Source of the DNA: Cannabis sativa | Lineage: Eukaryota > Streptophyta > Magnoliopsida > Rosales > Cannabaceae | Reading direction: 5' to 3' | DNA: 64,000 nucleotides | Assembly: GCF_029168945.1 (NCBI RefSeq) | Contig: NC_083605.1 | Span: 24,069,280-24,133,279 of the forward strand | Part shown: one piece after another, positions 24,180-36,900 of the stretch | How positions within the stretch are numbered: the first letter of the stretch is position 1 | How the letters are laid out: every line of letters begins with the position of its first letter | Position numbers and translations under genes: made by a program | The notes under the pieces: generated by a model | What the model saw: only the letters and a program-made list of their open reading frames with translations | Told to the model about the DNA's origin: nothing | The model's database searches: none

Positions 24180-24719
24180 TTATTCAAACAACACATTCTC
24201 ACCGTCTTCAACCTCTGCCATTTCTCCTCCACCACCACCGTCGACGTCGGCGCCGTCTTCTTCAAGCCACCGTTCTCCAGGATTACAGTCAACTTTATGC
24301 CGAAGTTTCCAATCGAGCGCTTGACATCCACGCGAGCAGTAATTAACCTTCCCACACACTGAGCACCTTCGAAACTCGTGCGGCCGTGTCTCTGGTCGAC
24401 CGCACCCGCCATGGGCGCAGAGTCTGAGCTTCTCTCCCACCTCGTCGCGGCCTGGCTCGAACCACTCTTTCAGGAACCAGTTCGCCGGATGGAGCTCTCT
24501 CTCCGGCATGATGCACCCAAAATCGCTCAGGAGCGAGCAACCGACCGACTCTGGTGGAGATAAGCACCGGCGGTAGTAATTGGACATCCACATCGGAGAA
24601 CGGAGACCAGCGGCGAGCTCGCGCTCGTTCGCCTGAACAAGGAGGCGGCATCCCTCTGCAACGTTTTGCCTTGTTCCGTAACCGTCCTGGAGGCAATGAC
24701 CGAGCTCGCGTAGTGCGTC
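24180..24719 (-). pseudogene. SEL1/MYND zinc-finger F-box family protein, C-terminal fragment
   Basis: About 180 codons stay open to a stop at 24180-24182. The N-terminal part (GHCLQDGYGTRQNVAEG...) is the last SEL1-type helical repeat. Then comes a linker with HPANWFLKEWFEPGRDE. A MYND zinc finger follows (LCAHGGCGRPE, RRCSVCGKVNYCSRGC, WKLRHKVDC) with its metal-binding Cys/His set intact. The tail is Gly/Glu-rich. In plants this combination follows an F-box and other SEL1 repeats in proteins of about 370 residues, thought to act as ubiquitin-ligase substrate receptors. The F-box and first repeats are missing: upstream of 24719 the sequence turns AT-rich with no AG acceptor at the break. GC content is far above the surroundings. 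I judge it a 5'-truncated copy; an upstream exon elsewhere cannot be fully excluded. Confidence 0.8.
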
Positions 24720-25134
24720 GATTTGATATTTAAGATTGGAAAAATGATACTTTTATCTAATTAAATCTAACGATTTGTTTCATTCTCTTCCCCGAATTTT
24801 TAGCATAATTAGTTATTTTTGGAATATGAACGGAATATGTGTTTTTTTTTTCAATAAAATAATATAAATTAATTGGGAATATTCTGTTAAAGTTAACGGA
24901 GGAAACAAAACAAGATCGTTAAACCAAGAATTGGCGTTAGATAGGCACTTTTAATATATAATATATAAAGATACTAGCAAAAAACTACGTGCGAGGCACG
25001 TATACTAAATTTATGCTAGTTTTTTTCTATATTATTTGAAAGTGATACAATTAAAAATTAAAGAAAAAATATTATTAATTATTAAGTGATATTAGTATTA
25101 TGTGTATCTAAATATTATATTTTATAATGTTGTC

Positions 25135-25475
25135 AATTAAAAGTGAATACTGAATGCAATATATTAGTGTTTAAGAAAGTTTGATGCTTTAAATATGTTC
25201 TTAAGTTAATCTAAAAATAAATTAAAAATTGATGTTCCAATACTTAAAGAAACATTACTTAAATGGGTGTAAGATAAAAAGAAAATTAAAAATCAATCTC
25301 TAAATTACTGATAATTGAAGATAGCATTTGTCTAAAAATTGTAGATAAGAAAACTAATGATAATCATTGGTGGATTTCAATCTTCATTTGCTTCGATAGA
25401 GACAATAGTGTAATTTTTGTATTTTGCACTTTTTATTTTTTTGTTGATAAATTGAATATGGTAGTGTCGACAAAA
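25135..25475 (+). repeat. Dispersed direct repeat, copy 1
   Basis: Parallels 26187-26490 in the same orientation, starting with GAATGCAatatattagtg and ending with the ATCGAATATGGTAGTGTC-like phrase, at perhaps 85-90% identity. Might be LTR-like ends of a small decayed element, but no primer site or polypurine tract is visible between them. Confidence 0.6.
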
Positions 25476-26186
25476 AGTGAAAACCATGTTTAACAAAAAG
25501 TGATAGTATTCTATAACAAAATACTATTAAATTATTTTAAAATACTATATTTTATTAAAATAAAACTTGATGGGATTAAAATTTCATATTTATCTTTACT
25601 CAAAAAGAAAAAAAAATGATTAAAAAAATGAAAAGTTTCTATTATTATCTCCACTGCCTTTCTAGATGTGAATAATGGTCTCTTCTTTCTTCCATATTCT
25701 TCTTTATTTTTTGTATATTGTGTTTGCAACATATATGTAAATTATTACGTAACTTTAAAAATCTTTGCTCCTGGAAACTAATGCATATGCCGAGCACTTA
25801 GAATCATTTATTAGCTGTAAACTTTGTTGGATTTTTTTCGCCATTGATGCTTGGTTTTGTGAACTTTGATAAAAGTCACGCTTCTTTTTTATTATTATTA
25901 TTACTTATATATTTTGTTATTAAATTGTGAAGAAGAGAAAAGAGAAGTGCGGATTGGAATATTATGTGTGAGCCCATGGGAATGTCCAAATTGTAATAGG
26001 AAGAGGAATACAATAAATAATTAAAGAAAACCTAATCGTAGATGTACAACAGCAAAAACCCAATCGTATTTTTTTTTTTGGATTTAATGGGATTTATTTT
26101 ATTACATATAAATGAAAAGTGACCCATGGATTTCTCATAAACTATTTTATTTTTAATAATAAACCATTTTATTTTTAATATAAATA

Positions 26187-26490
26187 AAAAGTAAATATCG
26201 AATGCAGTATATTAGTGTTTTAAAAAGCTTGATAATATAAATATGCTCTTAAGTTAATCCAAAAATAAACTAAAAATTGATGTTCAAATACTTAAGGAAA
26301 CACAATGTGTGTAAGATAAAAAGAAAATTAAAAATTAATCTCTAAATTATTGATAATTGAAGATAACATTTGCTTCGACAGAGACAATAGTATAATTTTT
26401 TATTTTGCACTTTTCATTCTAAGCGAGTCTGCATATAACTGGATTGTCATTTTTTTGTGTATAAATCGAATATGGTAGTGTCAACAAAGT
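26187..26490 (+). repeat. Dispersed direct repeat, copy 2
   Basis: Second copy of the repeat at 25135-25475, lacking about 60 bp in the middle. The 700 bp between the copies shows no ORF. Confidence 0.6.
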
Positions 26491-27689
26491 GGCGATGTTC
26501 CTGCAAATAGTTTTTATTTTCATTTAAGATGATTAGACATGGTGTGCATAATTAATTTAATTAAAAAAAATTTACTTATGAAAGACAAGTAAAGTTATTT
26601 TATTTCTTTAAAACTACACCTCTGCAGTATAATCCATTAATTGGACACCAGTACACGAAAATATTTTTTCCAGTGAAAAAAAAAATAATTAGAAAATTAA
26701 TTTTCTTTTTTCTTAAGATAAAACGAAATTAGGGTAAGTAATTTTTTTTTTTGTTTTGATATTATTTTTATAATTATTTTTTAAGATCATCAAAAAAAAG
26801 TTTTAAAAAATATCAGTGTATATTTTTGTAAAGGATAATTTTATGATTTTTTTTACTCATGTGGACCCAACGCGCATGGATAATTCAGTTTCTTTTTGTT
26901 ATTTCATATTAGAGAGAGTGAAAAAAAGCTATATATTATTTCAAAAAAAAAAAGCTATATATTATATTTATTAACTATCCTTTCGAAGATAGAAAAGAAA
27001 AAGGACTGTATATGAATATACTGCATAGTAAAACACATTAAGCTAATTAAACGTATTCTTTATAAGATCAAATTTTTAACATAATCCAAATATAGAATAT
27101 AACATGTTTTTTGATGTGAAGGTTAAACATAACAAATGACATAGTTTAGTCTCCGTATAACACAACAACGATCTGAGCTCATTAATTTTGATAGAAACAA
27201 TGCAGATTTGAAAAGATTCAATAAGGAGACAAAAATCCCAAAATGTTAGAAAATGAAAAATTAATCTTAAAAATTGGGGGATGATTTACGAATAAAAAGA
27301 AGACCCAATTCGATCGGAACCTGAAATTGGGGGACGATTTGGTAAAAAAAAATCCATTTATAATTCGTTCTTTTCTCGATCTCTCTCAACAAACTAATTG
27401 TGTATGCGGTTTAAGGTTCAATTTATTTTATATATATTTTTAATTTCTAGAGTTATAGTTGTGATTATATATAAAGTTGAAATATGCTAAATATCAGTTC
27501 AAATATTAATATGATTTATTTTATTATTATTTTATTATATATAAATAATATTTTATTAAATAAAAATAAAAAGTCACCCATAAATTATTTCAGTGATATA
27601 GGCACACTTTATATAGAATAGATATACATATAAGTTTTTTAATAGAACCTCTATTATTTTTCTCTACAATTTCAGCTTCAATAATAGTA

Positions 27690-27880
27690 AAACGGGTCAC
27701 AGTGAGTAGACATGAACACGACACGATTTTTTACAGCAATTTCTTACAGGTCAAGTTAAGATTGGAAAAACTAGACACGAATCAAAAAATGAGTCCACAC
27801 ACCTGACACGAAAAATAGAAGCGGATCATATAAAATATAACATGAACACCAATACTTTACCACCCTATGACAACCACATA
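27690..27880. repeat. hAT-like repeat immediately upstream of the PRC-barrel gene
   Basis: GACACGA/ACACGACACG phrases ending near TACCACCCTAT, resembling 22165-22345. It lies within about 100 bp of the start codon at 27974 and so occupies the proximal promoter. Confidence 0.4.
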
Positions 27881-27973
27881 ATGGTTCCCATGGTGTCACC
27901 ATAATACCAGCTAGAGCGTAACATTAACATAGCTTGCCTGCCAGTCATAGATTAGAGCCATAAGCACAAAACC

Positions 27974-30900
27974 ATGTGCGACTGCCTTCCTTCCTCCCCC
28001 ATCTCACTTTCCTTGTCTAATATTCGTGAATTACCTCTTTTGAGCAGACCCATTGCCATTCTCAAACCTTTTCATCCTTTAAACCCTTGGAAGAAGCTAT
28101 TCAATGCTTCTAGAAACGACATATCTCTTTTGTGCATTCCCAGTGTAGAGTCTATTACAAAAAAGAAGGTGTTAGGGTCAGACAATAATCATGGAATTAC
28201 TAGGGACGGAGATGAGGAGGACTATTTCGATTTCGAGACTGGTCGTACACAAGAAAAGCAGATTTCCTCCGAGTTTTTGGATTTGACGGGTGGGGTGGCA
28301 GATGAGAAGGAAATTGGAAAAGGTAAGGTGAAATTGGAGGATGGGAATGGTGAAGTTGAGGAGAAGTTGAGTAGGGTTAGTGGAACATTTGGGATTAAGA
28401 ATGGGAGACAAGTGATAAGGAGGTCGAACTTGCTAGCGAAGCAAGTAATCAGCATACGAAATGCTTTGGCTTTGGGCTTCGTTTCTCAGCTTTGGGTTGA
28501 CACCACCTCTGTAAGCATTCTACTGCTGCAATTATTTCTAATTTTGTGTTTTTTTTTGTTCTTTAGGGTATTAATTTTCTTATATCTTAATATATATACA
28601 CATTTATGTATGTATAGTGGAATGTATTGTTCGTAGAAGTGAGGCCAAGCTTGCTATCTGGGGAGTCTGAACGTTTTCTTTTGGAGGATGTTAGACAAGT
28701 AAGTTCATATTCTCTATTGAAATCATTCTGGCGTAGTACGGTCTTGTGACCATTCCTAGCAAACCTAATATGAATGTTGTATAGATATAACATATGATTC
28801 AGTATTTAATTTGTTCCGAACTCCATTGAGATTATATAGGTTTTCCATTTGAATCCATGTAGATTTTGGTTTTATTTCAGCTTATTTATCTGTGATCGGA
28901 TTTTTTCCCACGGATGTAATCTTTAACTTTGGCTAGATAGATGAGTAGTGAGTAAACTTATATAAGGGTTGTAATTTATTTATAAAATGTTTTCTTTTTA
29001 TGCATCCTCGTTTTTTAGTCTTATAATTCTACATAGTCATTAAAATCACTATCATTGTTGGGATGTTGGACACCATCTTGTTCGCTGTGGTCCTAAGTCC
29101 TCATGAATTTGTTTTTGGATACTTTTACCCAACGGTCATCCCCTCAAACAAACGAACACCTTGCCTCCCTACAAACGATCCTCCAACTGTCATTCTCCAC
29201 CAACTAGTGTTTTTCCCTCCAATGCGTTGAAGCCATACATGGGGCACCTCTACCTCAAGAGTTTTTGTTGATTATTGAAGCTCAACTCTTTTGTTTGGTG
29301 TTATGAGGATTCATTCACATGACTAACTTTGGGACGCGACTTCTGATACCATTTGTTGGGACATTGGACGCTATCTATCTTCACAATGGTATGATATTGT
29401 ACACTTCTGGCCTAAATCCTCATGAATTTGGTTTTGAGAACCTTCTCAAAATGTCTCATTACCAATAGAGATATTGTCTATTCTTATATAATCATGATCT
29501 GTTCTAATTCTAGCAAGTGTGGGACTTTAGTTGTATGCCCAACAGTTTCACTCAACTTGTGAATACTTCCCATTAGCTCTAGATGGTTGTTTAAAGCTAC
29601 TTGGGCGATCAATCATGACTCTCAAGTGACCGTAGCTTGTAGAATTAAAGAAGAATATGTCCTCTTCTATTGCGAAGTGACAAACTAGTACAAACCTCTT
29701 CTTTTGAAGCTGACCTTCAAGTACTGTCTTTTTCCCTTCAAAATGCAGTTTAGAAGGACCAGATGGAACTGCAGTCTTCTTGCCAACATTTGTGGTTGCG
29801 GCAGAAGAGCCACATAGTGAGGGATTATCAAGTGACTGATCAACACTGGTTTTTGAGCAAGATGATTCATCTATGCCAAGATTTCTTCCTCCCTTATACA
29901 AACATTTTATACCCATAAGGTTTTTGGAGTTGTAATGCTTGATTGATTTCAATTGTCCTTGGTGGAATAAACTCATGGGCTTGTTTGGCTCTCACCAAAT
30001 TCGTAGTCAGCTTGTTAATCTCACTTTCATTTTCATCTAACTGTTTGGTGATATTTTTAACTATGCCTTCTAGACTAGATTTTTCAGACTCAAGTTGTTG
30101 GTTTGCATCACTGAGTTTAGGACTGAACATATTGGCCGAGTTTGATTTGGACCCGGTCTACCTGCTCGGATTTGACCCGTCCAACCTGGCCGTGTGCCCG
30201 TTCCTTACGGGCGGGTGGGCTCCAACCCACTCATTTTCATCGGACAGGTTCGGGTTGATTTTGAACAAATGCTTGGGTTCGGGTTGGACCCTTACTCGCC
30301 CGCCAACCCGCCACCTTTTTTTTTTTTTTTCTTTATAACTTTCCTAAAAACCTAAAATAGAACCTAACTTTTTATGTATCTTTTTATGAATTTGCATACT
30401 ACTTGTTGTAATCCAAGCTTTTATCTATGCTTGTTATTAAAGAATATTGTAGAGTTACTTAACTTTTAAAAGTTTTGGTGTAATATGAGAGAATTATAAA
30501 GATTTTTTTTTCTGTTCTTTTTAGTACAGGTTACAATTTACAACTTTTTTTTTTGTTTTAAAATATAAAATTAATAGGAAAAAAAAAGAAGAAAAAGAGA
30601 GTTGACCTGATCAACCTGCCTAACCCGCCAACCCTAAACCTGCCAATTTGCGACACGTGAATGAGCGGGTTCGGGTTCATTTTTTTCACCCAAAACCCGC
30701 CATTCCGAAACACGGTCAACCCGCCCAATGTTCACCCCTGGCCCTAATTGAGTCCCTTAACCTTTTTTGCCATGTACCCCTATTGAGCGAACATTTTCTT
30801 CATAGGCATTCTGTCTACCTACACTATCAACATCTGAATTGACAAAATCTCTATCTTCCTCTGAGAAAATAGACTGATTTTTCTTTTCCATAAAGGCAAC

Positions 30901-33900
30901 CATTTATTTATATATTTTTTTCATCTAAACCCTCACATGAGCTCCGGCCTTTTTCTTCCTCACTTTCACTCCAAGTCACTGCCAAAGCTTTCTTCTTCTT
31001 GAGCGTATTTGCACATTCCGCTTGAATGTGTCTATAACTATCTCACTCACGACACTGTATGCCCATATACTTCTTATCTCTATGCTCTGGATTTTTGTTA
31101 TTTTCACCATAGTTTCTTCTAAGTTGATTCTTTTTCCCACCAAAAAGTTTTTCTTGTAATTCTTTTTAGAAAATCTTGCATAATTCTCGGTTAACAGGGC
31201 AAGAGTGTCATCTGCTAGGCATTCATTAGAGCTTTTTTTTTTTTTTTTTTTCTTTTTTATGAACAAAAGCAAGGCTATTCTCTGGTTTTTCTTTCTCAGA
31301 TTCTTTTGGCGTCTTCCTTTTATTCCACCTTGTAAGAGTCATTTCATAATTCTATAAGCTCTCCTCCAAGTCAAGCCCCTCAACATCTCTCATTCTTCTA
31401 TGGAAGTGACTTTAGACTTGAACTTTCTTAGCAAAACCCTCAACTCTTTTCGAACAAGTTTGGCATTAGAGTAAGTCTTCCCCAATGCGTAAGACTCATT
31501 CGAAATATCACACATCTTAGCATGAAACTTTGCCACTGTTTCATCTTCCATAGATAGATTTTCAAATGCCTTTGCCAATGATCGCAACCTGGACTTTTCA
31601 TAGGAGCAGTTCCTTCTTTTTTAATTCTCAACTTTTCCCAAGCGTCTTTGGCTACTTTACAATTGTCAATTACTTCGAGCTAATTTGTAAAAACTGCGCT
31701 GCACAGCGCATGCATAGCTTTTAAATTGTAATTAGCCTTCTCCATCTCTTCAGAAGTCCACATGCTCAATTGTTTGGATTTGGTCACTCCTTCCACAATT
31801 GAAGGACAACACAAACCATCTTCCACAATCATCCAAACTCTCTCGTCAACTGCTTTGAGAAATGCTCGCATCCTGGTCTTCCAATAGGGATAATTTTGCC
31901 CCTCGAGCATTGGAGGTTTAGAGGTATATCCACCTACCCTAAACATTTCCATAACAGACAAAAAAACACAATATATACTTCTCGAGATGGATCTCAAAAG
32001 GGGTTAGCTCAACAAGGATGTTACAAAAGGGAAAAAAATATGTAGAAAAATCAAGAATTGCAGCAACACCGAATTTCAGTACTACACAGCTTGCAAGAAC
32101 CAAATGTAAATTCTTACCTATATTACTTCTATTTTTCAATTTTCAAACTCATGTAAATCAAGATTCAACATAATCAAACATCACACCAAGAAATTACAAG
32201 GCTCACTCCAACTGGAAATAAATTTCAGCTAGCTACTCCTTAGAACCAGGATAATAACTCCACTAATTAAGAATGTTACTTACAAGCTCTAATCCATATT
32301 GCAAAACTGCAAATTACATTCCTCCACTGAAAATAAAAGTAAAAATTTTAAATTACCCTAAAACCAAATCCCTTGGTTATGCACAAGATCCCCTTGTACG
32401 ATTGTTGAAATCCCTTCAGCAACTTCACGATTTGAACTCCTTTCAGATCTGGTCAAAGCTTCAACAAGCTCTGCAACTCAGCTCCACCTGCTGAAATGGT
32501 GAACCTGCACAAAGAACAAAGAAGAAGAAGAATGGAACGAGTTTTCTCTCACTAACAAAGTCAATGAGAAGGGTTAGATCTGATATTCAAGAATCTGCTA
32601 TTTATATGAAACTAAACCTGAACTAACTCAACCCGTAATGGACTTCAAACAAGATTAAACTAAATCTAAATAATGTTCATAATGCTGATGTGGACTTACC
32701 AACTTACTGCACTCTACAGATGAAATAACGAACAACAAAGGTGTAACTGAGACAAAATATTCGTTTAGACAAGATATAGATGAAACACTACACACGCTAG
32801 ATGCAACTCTGGAACATAATTTTGCACACACAAAAATAATGACTGTTACCTTTAGTATTATATTATTGAGTCATTTTTCTTTTGTTCAAATTAAAAGTTT
32901 TCCGATAGAGTATTCATTATTCAATATGTTACTTTCTGCAGGTCGGTGATGTTGTGCTTGTTGAGGATGAGACAGTGATTGAAAATGAATTTAAAATGGT
33001 TGGATTGGAGACGTTGGTAGGTTATGGTTCATTTAATCAGGTGTTCAGTATTGGTGTTTAAGAGTTTTCATTTTGTTACATTTAAACATTCAGCTAGGAT
33101 TAGGATTTTTTTATTTTTTATGATTTATGATGTGTGGATTACATGATTCTTGACACCTTTTCTATAAGGTTGTAGGTTCCTTCTATTGCTGAAAACTTCA
33201 CATATGCATACAAATTAGTCTTCTGTTTTGGATCAGCATGGTTAGTGTTTTTTCTTGTTTCCCCCTTAATTAAAGCTTCTCTATCTAACTCTCTGTCTCC
33301 CTCAGAAAATATCTCTTCAATATGGTAATGTGTCAGAAACATTATCTTTTCTTTGGTTTAATTCTGTTGTTGAGCAACATGCTGTGTCTTTGACAGATCA
33401 ATTACTAATATGTTAGACGTAATACGAGAGAGGGTGATGTTGATTCATCAACAGTGGTTGTTTAAAAAGGTCTGGGAGACAGATTTAGTTGATGTTTTGA
33501 GTGGCTGATTAGTATAAATAGGAAAGACAATTAGGGAAGCATACATTTTGTGTGTTAGGGAGGGGACTATTGGGATTTTGGTAGTGAGTTGGGGAGAGTG
33601 ACCAGGCTCTTGAATTTGTAGGGGTTCTTTGACAATTTGGATGTTTCTGTACTAGACATTATTTTTAATAAAACAGTGAATGTTTCCTCTGTTCTTTTCC
33701 TACTGTACTGTTGTGTGTGTGTGTTGCCGTATCTGTGTTCAGTTCTGTTCTTATTTTTCAATGTCTTGAAGAACTTCTGCATATTGTGGATTTTTTCGAT
33801 ATTGTTTTTTTCATCAACGATAAGAATTTCAAGTTATCTATTCCCTGTTTTGTGGGATTAGCAATGAGTTACTATGTTGAGTTCTGTATAATTCAGTTCT

Positions 33901-36900
33901 GCCTTTACACTTCGAGGGCTTAAGTTTTTATATTTGCTAGGTAGGGTACAAAGTTGTAACACCAGGTCGGCGGAATATTGGCAAGGTGTGTCACCTTTTA
34001 TTTCTGGTGTCTTCTTAAGTTTATGTACCTATTCAGTTGACTGACATTTAGTTATTACTACAATTACAGGTGCGTGGATATACTTTTAATATTAATTCAG
34101 GGGCTATTGAATCACTAGAGCTTGATTCTTACGGGATCTCAATCATCCCCTCAAGTTTGGTATGTGGATTGAAAATTATAATCTTATAACAGTGCCAAAA
34201 ATTTGAAACTTTTACTTTTTTTTTTTGATTGGATAATTTGAATTTATATTTTATCTAATTAGACAAGGTCTTGTTATAGTTATACTTGTCTTGCATAAAT
34301 ACTAAATGCTCTGACGTCTACTGTTTGTCTCACTTATGTTTAGGTTAGTACATATGCTTTGCTTGTTGAGGATGTGCTGGAAGTTCTCTCTGATGCTGTT
34401 GTGGTACATGAAGCTGCCGCTTCACGAATACATAGATTGACCAAGGTACCTTTTCCTGCCTTGATTCAGTTTGGACCTGTCTCTTACTTTTAATTTGATT
34501 TTTATGTTACTACTCATCTGGAAAAATCTCCACTCCCAGAGTAGTTTTCCATTCGTATGCTTTATTTAGTAAGTGATGGTTACGAAGCATTTGAGCACCT
34601 GAAGTGAAGCACATAACTTGAATCCTTGCCTGTTTCTTGTTATAAGCATATACTCTATAATACTCAGCACACAATACAAGCGTGGAGGCATTTAGAAGGG
34701 TGTACATCCAGCATAATAGTTTTAGGGATTTTAACAAAACTGTCATTATCCCTTTGTTTTGAAAAACTGCAAAATACATCTCCATATTTTTAGAAGCAGA
34801 TACTTCTATTGAAACATAGGTTATTTGTATTGATTTTGCAAATAAAACCTTTCCACAGTTTGTCCTAAATTACACAGTACACTTTTGAGATGACGGAGCC
34901 CCCTATTCGCTTCACATACACCAGGAGTAGTAAGAAAGCCAACTAGGCAGTGAGCTGTGAGGGTAGTGTTGGAACTGCATGAGGCTTGTCCAAGTTGTCA
35001 GTTGATTGAGTAATGGGATTATGGAGTGAGTATTTGTTCTTATTTATAATTCAATTAAAGTGTTTTATGGTAGTTTAATAAAAGATATATCAAAAAGTTT
35101 GACTAGAATTAGGTAAGGCAAGGTTATTCTGGTTGGTTTTGATAGCCACAGGTCTTCTGTGGAAGTTTCTTATAAACGTAAGGTTATAATTGGTAATTAA
35201 CTAGAACTCAAACGTATACTATTAAAAAAAAACTCATTATAATAAAACTATTTTGAACTTAGGTGGCTTTGGTTGGAATTAATGTGATGGAACGGAATGG
35301 AAAGGAAACCATTTTTATTCAATTTTTTTATTTGGTTGCAATTTAAAGTATCAGAGTGCTGATAGAACTTTCTTCAGATCAATAAATGTTTCTATGTACA
35401 ATCAACAGACAAGGAAATCAATCTCTAAGAAATTACTTTGTTAATATTCGTGGCCAAAGTACACCTAACTTTCGAGAGGCTGAGAGACCCACTCGAGAGG
35501 GTTGTCTCTCCCAAGTGAGTCAATGCTCATCTAAAATCCATGCTACTCAAAATAGATTCTCATCCTTATATTTATAGGTTTTGATTGAGGATAAAATTAC
35601 AACCCAAGCCCTCTTATTACGTCAGCCAATAACACAAATAAACAATTAAAGAATAAAAATACTAAAAGACCCTTACAACTCATAACAGGTCCTTTTAACA
35701 ATTTAAGCCTATGCTCTATGCTTATTTCGAATCTGATGGTAAGCTGATTTGAGATCCAGTTTAAAAAAAATTCGAGCGCCATGAAGCTCATCTATAACAG
35801 GTATTAGAAACTTATCTGGTATAGTCACTCTATTTAGAGCACTGTAGTTCACACAAAACTGCCACGAGCTATCTTTCTTCCTGGCAAGAAGAACTGGGCT
35901 TGAACAAAGGCTGTTGTTGGGTTGAATTATTCCTACCGTAAGCATGTCAGACATTAACTTTTCCATCTCATTTTTTTGAGATTAGGCATATCGGTACGGT
36001 GTGACGTTGATCGGGGCTGTAGGACGATGGCATGCTCATGGGAGCGATTCGGGTGTAAACTTTAGGTATTTCAAATACATCAACAAAATCAGCAAGTATT
36101 TGAGTCAAATATTCTAGTAAAGTTTGGCCCAAATCGTTGGTATCATGGTAGGTGAAATTAAATTTCAAAATGATGCCTTGTTGCTCAGCTTGAAGAGTCT
36201 TTGCCATTGTTTTGAAAGATACCAAAGATCGATCAAGTGAGCGGTCTCCCTTTAATAGAACCCTTTGTTTGCCAATTTGAAATTCCATGGTTTGCAACTT
36301 CCAATCCACATTAGTCATTCCGAGTGTATCTAACTATCGCAGCCCTAAGATTATATCGACACTACCCAAAGGGAAAGGCAAGAAATCGTCCCAAACATCC
36401 ACACCTTGGAAGTGTAGGTTCAAATTTTTGCAAATTCCTTCACATTTCATCGAGTCCCTATTCCCCAAAGTAACCCTATAAGTCTTAGTTTTTGAAATGG
36501 GAATGTTCAACTTTGATACTAGAGCCTTGGAAATAAAATTATGAGTCACTCTTGAATCCATAAGGATTACCACTTATTTGGTCCCGAGGTGTCCCTTGAG
36601 TTTCATGGTGGAATTTGTAGAGAGACCAGCTACGGATTCGAAAGAGACTTGAACTTTTTCTGTACTTCAGTGGAATCCAGCCCCGCAGTCTCTTCTTCTT
36701 CCTTCTCGGAGTTTTGCGTTGACTCATCGTCTTCGATGTCTTCAGTTATCATAATCACTTGGAGTTCTTTCTTCTTGCCACAGTGTCCTGGAGACCACTT
36801 ATCATCACAGAGGAAACACAATTCTTTCTGTCGTTTTAATTGAATCTCGGCATCAGTAAGTTTGCGAATCTCCATTGTGGAATTGGCAAGGGAAGTTCGG

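Larger units (their letters stand above)
24720..27689. other. Intergenic AT-rich DNA with diverged repeats
   Basis: No gene recognised. Holds a CACGT-palindrome head (about 24970-25000), two copies of a 300-340 bp repeat (listed separately), poly-A/T tracts, and an AATAGAATAGATATA-type end at about 27615. The frame 25532-25732 is not supported. Confidence 0.4.
28699..32941 (+). other. Intron 2 of the PRC-barrel gene, transposon-filled
   Basis: 4243 bp from GTAAGT to TTCTGCAG. It contains a TRIM-like element, a SIRE-like Copia gag remnant with its 5' end, and a GC-rich hAT-like MITE. The host-derived remainder (28699-29055 and about 32870-32941) has no other feature. Confidence 0.85.

Noticed and set aside
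24343..24696. 117-codon minus-strand frame with an Arg-rich product
   Set aside because: Shadow of the GC-rich MYND gene fragment in another frame.
22165..27880. One 5.7 kb hAT element bounded by the two gacacga repeats
   Set aside because: Flanks show no matching 8-bp duplication and the interior holds unrelated repeats and a gene fragment.
30120..30740. 8-bp target duplication for the GC-rich hAT-like element
   Set aside because: Adjacent 8-mers do not match at any plausible border; only distant tgagtt/tgagtc similarity.
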